DNA from: Trichomonas vaginalis G3 | Taxonomy: Eukaryota > Parabasalia > Trichomonadida > Trichomonadidae | Assembly: GCF_026262505.1 (NCBI RefSeq) | Contig: NC_067204.1 | Coordinates: 24,459,300 to 24,523,299 of the forward strand | Direction of reading: 5' to 3' | DNA length: 64,000 nt | In this document: positions 61,522 to 64,000 of the stretch, in pieces | Position numbering within the stretch: position 1 is the first letter of the stretch | How the letters are laid out: every line of letters starts with the position of its first letter | Notes under the pieces: model-generated | Databases searched by the model: none | What the model saw: only the letters and a program-made list of their open reading frames with translations | Told to the model about the DNA's origin: nothing | Translations under genes and position numbers: made by a program

Positions 61522-62335
61522 TCATTTGAAAGTCTATGTCAAGAAAGATTTTGAAGATTTTATATGTAATCATGCATTTCATGCAATTTTTTGAAGTTCA
61601 TGGTTTTATCAATCAGTATTACTATTTGAAAATGTATGATTTGGTTCTTTTGAAATTGAATGGAGTAACAACAATGTATATGAAAAAGAAAAAATGATGT
61701 TTAAGTAGCTGTTTTTATTAAAAGGAGATTTGTTTTTCGATAGATTAGTTATAAGAAGATACTTTTGCAGCATAATATTCACCAAATCATTATGAAATAA
61801 CACAATTCATAATTTTTGTTGATATTTTGATTAATTTATGAATAAATATAGATTAATTACGAAAATTAAAGAAGATTCTTCTATTTCGATTTTCAAAATT
61901 TTTTGTAATTTTATGATTTCAAAAAGAATTTCAACAATTTTTGATTATATTTTTTAAATTTCGAAAAAAATTTGGAATTTTCAGTGATGTCATTCATATC
62001 TCATTTGCTTTTATTTTCATTTTTTACTGCATTATGAGTTCATTTGAAAGTTTTTCATTGACAATTGTTTTGATGAGCCCAAATAAGTAAATTCTGAAGG
62101 AATTCATGGTAAAATTTCACAAAGTATCAGATGCTTTTGCAAGTATCATTGAAGATGCTTTTGAATTCAGTTTTGGTTTCAGACAATTGAATCAAAAGAC
62201 GCGAAATTATGAGAATTTTATTATCACAATCAAACACATTAAGACTTCCGAGTGGACACATCTTTTCTGAAAAAAATAAAGTCATTTGTGTATCGGTAAA
62301 TTTTCTATCGTTATTGGTCTCTTCAATTTTTTCTG
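61522..62335. other. Intergenic upstream of the TTLL12-like gene
   Basis: AT-rich. An initiator variant, TCAAT, occurs about 15 bases before ATG 62336, but its fourth base is not a pyrimidine. No gene seen. Confidence 0.5.
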
Positions 62336-64000
62336 ATGACAGCAGCACCAGAAACAGTTCCATTTGATAAATGGTTCGAAGCTCACGCAGAGAGTTTCAC
62401 TTCTTATCAATATCCACACGAAATGGCACAAATGCTTTATGATAAGCTCGTTCATCAAGCATTTGATTGTGGAAATTACTTCTCAATCGATACTTCAATT
62501 GACCCAACACTTCTTTACACACCAGCCGATCAAACTACTCCACTTACACCAGGCTGCAATGTCTTCATCACTGATCATTGCTTTGCTGCCAAGCCAAAAG
62601 ATATCTACTCTGAGTGGAAGAACCAGACACAGCTCAGAGAACGTCTTGCTGCCTTCATGGAATACGGAGAAGCTGCTCAGGAATTAACATTAGAGCAAAT
62701 CCTTCAAAAATGTGATGGAAAGACACTCGAAATCGAATTCCAAGAACTCGAATCAATCGCTCCACTCGAAATCGCTACTAAATTCCCACATCTTGAGGTT
62801 CTTTCCTTGATCGGAAATAACATCTCAAATCCAGCCGAAATTCTTGGTCTTCTTGCTCAGCTCCCAGATCTCAAGGCTCTCTGGATCGGTTCCAACCCAG
62901 TTGCTGAAGCAGAAGGCATCGACAAGTCAATTCTCGATCTTTGCCCTAAGCTCGAAATTCTCAACGCCAAATTTACAAAGAACTGGGGTGAATGGGCCCT
63001 CCTCTACTACGCCCATAACAAAAATCCAGCTCTTGTTGCAAATCTCAAGATTTCTGGTCGTGGCATCACAGAACTCAAACCAGAAGCCTTCAAGAACTTC
63101 AAGAACTTATCCGTCTTAGACATTACCAACAACGAAGTCGATGTTTCAAAGATCAAAGAAATTATCCCATCTTTGACTTCTCTTTACTGCGACAACAAAG
63201 AACAAGCACCACAATCCCTCCAATTCATCAATGGTGCCGACGAGAAGGAGAATGTTGTCTCAATTCCAATTCCAGACAGAATTTGGGATCATATCCAAGC
63301 AGTTGGCGAATACTGGTGCCTTGGCGATGAAATCGCTCTCAGTATCCATCACTCTCTCGAGCCAAATGTCGCCCAGATGCCAGTTCGTTCTCCTTTGAAC
63401 GGCCAATCATATTTTGTCTTCTGGCCGGTCGCTGTTATCAATCCATTTGATGAGATCAAGGCCGATCTCTTCCCTCTTATCCCTCTCGGCGCAGAAGTTC
63501 CAGCCGAAAGGCCTCCATTAACTCCAATGAAATCTCTCAAGTCAAAATTCCATTCCAGCGTTATTTCAAAGCGTCCAATCAAAACATACATCGATATGGA
63601 TATCTTCCGCGAGCACTTACATTCAGACAAGTTCCAATTAGTCGATATTCCAGAAGAAGCCGATTTAATTTGGTACACATTCAAGAATTTCGATGACTGG
63701 AAGCACATTTACGAATCCAAGATCCTCGTTGATCAGATCGAAGGCGAGGAATGCCTTACAGCCAAAGATTATCTCTACGAAACATGTACACAGTACATGG
63801 GCCAAGTTCCATGGCTTCCAGAGACATTTATATTGACAGAGCCAGAGGAAATTGCTCGTTTCGTCCAGAGAAACGAGGAACTCAAGAAATCCGGACAATC
63901 CCACGTTTGGATTCTCAAAGCCTTCCAAACAGCACGTGCCAATCTCATGATCTGCACAGATTCAGCATCAGAAGTCCTCAGGCACGCCTCAATTGGCCCA
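62336..64000 (+). CDS. TTLL12-like protein (LRR, SET-like and tubulin-tyrosine-ligase-like domains), 3' end outside window
   Basis: 555 codons from ATG 62336 (MTAAAPETVPFDKWFEAHA), open to the window edge. Residues about 130-270 hold SDS22-type leucine-rich repeats (FPHLEVLSLIGNNISNPAEI, LPDLKALWIGSNPV, LSVLDITNNEVD). About 300-390 is a beta-rich segment (IPIPDRIWDHIQAVGEYW) in the position of the SET-like domain of TTLL12. From about 415 a TTL-type domain begins (DLIWYTFKNFDDW, EECLTAKDYLYETC, PWLPETFIL, WILKAFQTARANLMI). TTLL12 is a divergent tubulin-tyrosine-ligase-like protein tied to tubulin tyrosination and histone marks; whether it is an active ligase is unsettled. The ATP-binding half lies beyond the window. 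Confidence 0.8.
   Translation, partial: MTAAPETVPFDKWFEAHAESFTSYQYPHEMAQMLYDKLVHQAFDCGNYFSIDTSIDPTLLYTPADQTTPLTPGCNVFITDHCFAAKPKDIYSEWKNQTQLRERLAAFMEYGEAAQELTLEQILQKCDGKTLEIEFQELESIAPLEIATKFPHLEVLSLIGNNISNPAEILGLLAQLPDLKALWIGSNPVAEAEGIDKSILDLCPKLEILNAKFTKNWGEWALLYYAHNKNPALVANLKISGRGITELKPEAFKNFKNLSVLDITNNEVDVSKIKEIIPSLTSLYCDNKEQAPQSLQFINGADEKENVVSIPIPDRIWDHIQAVGEYWCLGDEIALSIHHSLEPNVAQMPVRSPLNGQSYFVFWPVAVINPFDEIKADLFPLIPLGAEVPAERPPLTPMKSLKSKFHSSVISKRPIKTYIDMDIFREHLHSDKFQLVDIPEEADLIWYTFKNFDDWKHIYESKILVDQIEGEECLTAKDYLYETCTQYMGQVPWLPETFILTEPEEIARFVQRNEELKKSGQSHVWILKAFQTARANLMICTDSASEVLRHASIGP

Overview
The window is eukaryotic DNA, very AT-rich between genes, with intronless open frames, short intergenic gaps in its conserved stretches and enormous amounts of repeats. 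DUF3447-type ankyrin proteins with the ISHGANINEKDNNGKTALH-style repeat, TCA(Y)(T/A) initiator-like sites a few bases before some ATGs, a mariner (DD34D) element, a Mutator-like element and flagellar PG-repeat proteins together point to a parabasalid, most likely Trichomonas vaginalis or a close relative. This is inference; no database was searched.

Layout. 1-7566: two satellite arrays arranged as a giant inverted repeat around a ~1 kb unique spacer. 8494-11289: a Vam6/Vps39-like HOPS/CORVET subunit. 11290-14413: gene-free, with a possible TTAA-bounded element. 14414-19340: one long DUF3447/ankyrin gene, expanded by nested duplications and broken by one nonsense codon and two frameshifts. 19453-20827: an insertion with 34-bp terminal inverted repeats between perfect 89-bp direct repeats, carrying a gene fragment whose 5' part is repeated five times. 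20889-22170: a large foldback sequence. 23173-25900: a single-pass surface protein split by two 1-base losses. 26157-27741: a second decayed ankyrin gene. 28459-28845: a Cys-rich fragment. 29663-31198: an intact DUF3447/ankyrin gene.

31592-38579 is a conserved block: a talin-like FERM protein with a C-terminal membrane anchor, a secreted GH13 glycosidase, a TMEM209-like nuclear envelope protein and ribosomal protein uS10. 38996-45954 is a non-autonomous Mutator-like element (~380-bp terminal inverted repeats, 9-bp target duplication) filled with 35-bp and 19-bp satellites. It sits 53 bp past the stop codon of a giant STPGR/SHIPPO flagellar protein (46017-49619). Then come a glycine-rich surface-protein fragment, further candidate transposons and a frameshifted mariner (53145-54449).

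The right end (56098-64000) is mostly compact housekeeping sequence: a BAR-like coiled-coil protein, a small Gln-rich protein, an RRM protein, TRAP-gamma, a ubiquilin/Dsk2-like protein, one gene relic, and the 5' part of a TTLL12-like gene that runs off the window. The window therefore alternates between housekeeping islands (membrane traffic, ER translocation, nuclear envelope, ribosome, proteasome shuttling, flagellum/tubulin) and accessory regions of decaying surface and ankyrin families, transposons and satellites.
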